Assembly: GCA_038363005.1 (NCBI GenBank)
Contig: JBBQBI010000025.1
Coordinates: 1 to 64,000 of the forward strand
From: JAKOWB01 sp038363005
GTDB taxonomy: Bacteria > Pseudomonadota > Alphaproteobacteria > Kiloniellales > JACOMY01
DNA: 64,000 bases
Direction: 5' to 3'
Position 1 is the first letter of the stretch; every line of letters begins with the position of its first letter. Positions 61,597 to 64,000 of the stretch are shown here, piece after piece. A program made the position numbers and the translations under genes. The notes beneath the pieces are model-generated. The model saw only the letters and a program-made list of their open reading frames with translations, was not told the origin of the DNA and ran no database searches.

Positions 61597-63444
61597 CTAG
61601 GTGGCGCCCTCCAGCGCCGTGTTCAGCGCCGCGACCGTGCCCTCCGCCGGCGTCTGCACCTGGCGCGCCACCGGCAGGCGCTGGCGCATCCAGTCGTGGA
61701 AGGCGGTCAGCATGGCCTCCTTCTCGCTCAGCACGCCGACCTCGTAGGCCGATGACGCCAGGCCGCCCTGCACCGAGCGGGTGAGCTCCTCGTCCTCGCG
61801 CTGCACCAGGGCGTTGATGCGGGTCTGCAGCCAGCGCGCCGCCTTGAGGTCGCGAGTGGCGCCGGGCAGCGCGTAGCTGCGCGCGCGCAGCAGCGTGCGG
61901 CCGCTGTCCAGCGGCACGATCTGGAAAAAATCCACCGAATCCGGATAGAGATCGTAGGAGGTCAGCGGGAAGAGCGAGTAGTAGGCCCAGGCGCGCTGCC
62001 GCTCCGCCGGCAGATGCTCGACCGTCGGCAGCAGACGCTGGTAGGCGCGCTGCGACCAGCCCTTGGCGGCCTCGTCGCGCACCCAGTGCAGCGCGCGGCC
62101 AACGCCGGTCGGCTGTGCCTCCACCTCGTAGTGCCCGCCGAAGAGGTCATACAGGCCGGGGTGGCTGGCCGGCACGTGATAGCCCTCGAGGTAGTTGTCC
62201 AGCACGTTCTTCCAGTCGACCTCGAGCTCCCTGCTCCAGGGTGCCCAGAGCGGCCGCATCTCCGGCACGCGATAGAGCGCCAGCTCCGCGGCATAGGGCT
62301 GGAAACGCTCGGCCACCGTGGCCTCACCGGCGCCCTCGAAGCGGATGAAGAGGAAGCCGAGATAGACCTCAAGCTCGATCGGGTGCAGCCCCAGGCTGTC
62401 CTTCTGCATGCCGGCGAAGGACTTCTCCGCCGCCACGGCGCGCAGCCGGCCGTCGAGGTTGTAGAGCCAGCCGTGATAGGGGCAGCGGATCACCCCGGCG
62501 CAGCTGCCCTGCTCGCCGCTGACCACGGCGTGGGCGCGGTGGCGGCAGACGTTGTGGAAGGCGCGTAGCTGGCCGTCCTTGCCACGGATCACGAAGGCAC
62601 GCTCGCCCAGCAGCTCGAAGGTCACGTAGTCGCCGGGATGGGCCAGGTCGCTGACATGGCCGACGACGTGCCAGGCGCGGCGGAACAGCTTCTCGCGCTC
62701 CAGCTGGAAGAACTCGGCGTTGCCATAGGTCCAGGCCGGCAGGGTCTGCGGCAGCGCCACCACCGCGGCGCCCTCCACCGGCAGGGTGAAGCGCCACGGA
62801 AAGACCGAGGCCAGGAAGCCCTGGCAGAGGCGCCGGGCGTTGGCCCGGTCGAAGTCACCCTGCCGCGCCATGATCTCCTGCCAGAACTGGTCGAGCAGGC
62901 CGAGCAGCGCCAGCGTGACGGCGTCGGGATCGATGCGGTGGCCCTCCGGCGCCGCCTCGCCAAGCTGGCGGCAGAGCGCCAGCAGCGCCTTGTGATAAGC
63001 CTCGTCACGCTCGCCGCAGGCCTTCAGGTAGTCGGACCGGGCCCGTGCCTCGCCCCAGAAGGCGTACCAGACCGCCACCTTGTCAGGGTCCGACAGGTCA
63101 GCCGCCAGCATGGCCTCGATCAGCGCCTCCAGGTTGGCGCCGGGGTCGTTGCCGCTGGCGGCGATGGCGTCCTCCAGCTTGCCCATGAACTCGTCCGACA
63201 GCGTCTTCAGTACCGCCAGCAGCAGCTGGTCCTTGCTGGTGAAGTAGAAGTTGACGATGCCGGGGGACAGGCCGGCGTCCTGCGCTACCTTGGCCAGGGT
63301 GGTGTTGGACAGGCCGTGGCGGGCAAGGATGCGGATGGTCGCCTGGACCAGCTGGCTGCGGCGCTGCTCCTGGTTGGCAGTTAGCAGGGCCTTGCTCACC
63401 GGCGCCGCCGGCTCGAGGGCACCAAAAGACGTCACCGTGCTCAT
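61597..63444 (-). CDS. TetR (BetI-like) regulator fused to Rieske oxygenase alpha subunit
   Basis: 615 residues in one frame. Residues 25-220 are a complete TetR protein: HTH LSNTTLAKVAQDAGLSPG and the BetI-type KVAVWYAFWGEARARSDYL. Residues 235-615 are a Rieske non-heme iron oxygenase: ligands Cys300-Arg-His302 and Cys321-Pro-Tyr-His324, then catalytic-domain Glu420-x2-His423-x4-His428 in NYLEGYHVPASHPG and a candidate third iron ligand near Asp505. The Glu in place of the usual bridging Asp resembles carnitine/choline-type monooxygenases. An internal GTG (62761-62763, residue 228) follows GGAGGG at seven bases and could start a separate oxygenase. Probable quaternary-amine hydroxylation. 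Confidence 0.88.
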   Translation of the reverse strand: MSTVTSFGALEPAAPVSKALLTANQEQRRSQLVQATIRILARHGLSNTTLAKVAQDAGLSPGIVNFYFTSKDQLLLAVLKTLSDEFMGKLEDAIAASGNDPGANLEALIEAMLAADLSDPDKVAVWYAFWGEARARSDYLKACGERDEAYHKALLALCRQLGEAAPEGHRIDPDAVTLALLGLLDQFWQEIMARQGDFDRANARRLCQGFLASVFPWRFTLPVEGAAVVALPQTLPAWTYGNAEFFQLEREKLFRRAWHVVGHVSDLAHPGDYVTFELLGERAFVIRGKDGQLRAFHNVCRHRAHAVVSGEQGSCAGVIRCPYHGWLYNLDGRLRAVAAEKSFAGMQKDSLGLHPIELEVYLGFLFIRFEGAGEATVAERFQPYAAELALYRVPEMRPLWAPWSRELEVDWKNVLDNYLEGYHVPASHPGLYDLFGGHYEVEAQPTGVGRALHWVRDEAAKGWSQRAYQRLLPTVEHLPAERQRAWAYYSLFPLTSYDLYPDSVDFFQIVPLDSGRTLLRARSYALPGATRDLKAARWLQTRINALVQREDEELTRSVQGGLASSAYEVGVLSEKEAMLTAFHDWMRQRLPVARQVQTPAEGTVAALNTALEGAT

Positions 63445-63470
63445 GCCGCGCGCCCCGCGATATGTCTGAA

Positions 63471-63510
63471 TGAACGTTCAATTTGTAGGGCGGCGACCTT
63501 GAATGGTCAA
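63471..63510. promoter_or_regulatory. Operator candidates before the TetR-Rieske gene
   Basis: TGAACGTTCA (63471-63480) is a perfect palindrome about 27 bases upstream of the start codon; a second site TTGAATGGTCAA with TTGA/TCAA ends is at 63499-63510. The core matches the TGAACG...CGTTCA site beside the BetI-like repressor at 46835, so autoregulation or cross-regulation is likely. Confidence 0.7.
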
Positions 63511-63632
63511 TCAAACAGGGATTCTGCCTTAATATCGCAGACCTGTGCGTCACCTTCCGGCGGGTCTGGTTGTCCGCCAGCGCGAAGGGGGCCACGGTCG
63601 GTCGGAACCGGCGTCGCCTGAGCTGGTAGCCG

Positions 63633-64000
63633 CTAGAGCGCGCTGACCGTGACTTCCTGGCCGTGCACCGCGGTGCTCTCGCCCAGGTCGCTCTTGCGGC
63701 CGTCGAACAGCGCGTTGACGTTCTCGCCCCAGCGGCCCTTGGCGGCTAAAGCCGTACCCGGCGTGACCAGCGCGCCGTCCAGCTTCAGGGTCAGGGTCAA
63801 GGCGCCGACCGGGCTGGCGACGCGCACCGCCTGACCGGCCTGCAGGCCCAGCCTCGCCGCGTCGTCCGGGTGCAGCGTGATGTCGGCGACGCCCAGCTTG
63901 TCGCGGATCGTCGCGTCGTTGCCGTAGCTGTCGTTCATCAGCCAGGGGCTGGCCGGCGACAGCAGGCGCAGCCTGCCGTCCGCCGTCGGCGCATCGGCCA
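63633..64000 (-). CDS. Molybdopterin oxidoreductase, C-terminal part
   Basis: The final 120 or so residues of a larger protein whose start lies beyond base 64000. The frame stays open to the window edge and reads LSPASPWLMNDSYGNDATI, then ITLHPDDAARLGLQAGQAVRV. This is the molybdopterin-dinucleotide-binding beta-barrel typical of formate dehydrogenase, nitrate reductase and related enzymes: position of the WLMNDSYGN and HPDDAARLGL segments is diagnostic. The internal ATG at 63938 is not the true start. Substrate class cannot be decided from this piece. Confidence 0.85.
   Translation of the reverse strand, partial: ADAPTADGRLRLLSPASPWLMNDSYGNDATIRDKLGVADITLHPDDAARLGLQAGQAVRVASPVGALTLTLKLDGALVTPGTALAAKGRWGENVNALFDGRKSDLGESTAVHGQEVTVSAL

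Overview
The window is G+C-rich, densely packed chromosomal DNA from an alphaproteobacterium, most likely of the Rhodospirillales type. This rests on gene content and order: tkt, a DUF4164-like coiled-coil gene, zapA, a 6S RNA-like stretch and ygfA, then ymdB and yebC-ruvCAB-ybgC-tolQRAB-pal-cpoB-tilS-ftsH-folP-glmM, plus a serC-serA pair with the alphaproteobacterial type of SerC. Genus cannot be fixed from the sequence alone. I saw no tRNA, rRNA, CRISPR array, transposase or phage gene.

Region 1 (1-23 kb) is a conserved housekeeping backbone. It holds glycolytic and pentose-phosphate genes on the minus strand (tkt, class I aldolase, gap) and then a long plus-strand run. That run covers cell division (zapA), folate (ygfA, folP), Holliday-junction resolution (ruvCAB), the Tol-Pal envelope machine, tRNA-Ile lysidine modification (tilS), membrane proteolysis (ftsH), amino-sugar synthesis (glmM) and thiamine (thiD). 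Many genes overlap by ATGA or GTGA.

Region 2 (23-37 kb) is accessory and concerned with the cell surface. It has two tandem GT39-like membrane glycosyltransferases and a MocR regulator divergent from a DUF1127 gene. It also has a 1417-residue protein that joins a sulfotransferase to three glycosyltransferase-like modules and a C-terminal beta-rich module. Three paralogous short outer-membrane barrels of the inverse-autotransporter type flank it, each with exactly four conserved C-terminal cysteines.

Region 3 (37-46 kb) holds serC-serA, an arginine deiminase/amidinotransferase-superfamily enzyme, a 2-hydroxyacid dehydrogenase, a fumarylacetoacetase-family hydrolase, an MFS transporter and an acyl-CoA dehydrogenase.

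Region 4 (46-64 kb) looks like an amine or betaine catabolic island. A BetI-like TetR regulator is divergent from a class III aminotransferase. Two phytoene-desaturase-like flavoproteins follow, then a GcvT-like folate-dependent protein, an ADP-forming acyl-CoA synthetase, a second class III aminotransferase, a PuuB-like amine oxidase, a cupin and a class I amidotransferase. Next come an ArsR regulator with a perfect AT-rich palindrome at its start codon, a membrane-anchored SRPBCC-like protein and a fatty-acid desaturase. The island ends with a single reading frame that fuses a BetI-like TetR repressor to a complete Rieske oxygenase alpha subunit, followed by the C-terminus of a molybdopterin oxidoreductase. 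Similar TGAACG...CGTTCA palindromes lie in front of both TetR-type genes, which suggests one regulon bracketing the island.

Dispersed palindromic repeats of two families sit between genes, often as inverted pairs. All functional statements come from reading translated sequence and motifs by eye; no database search was run.
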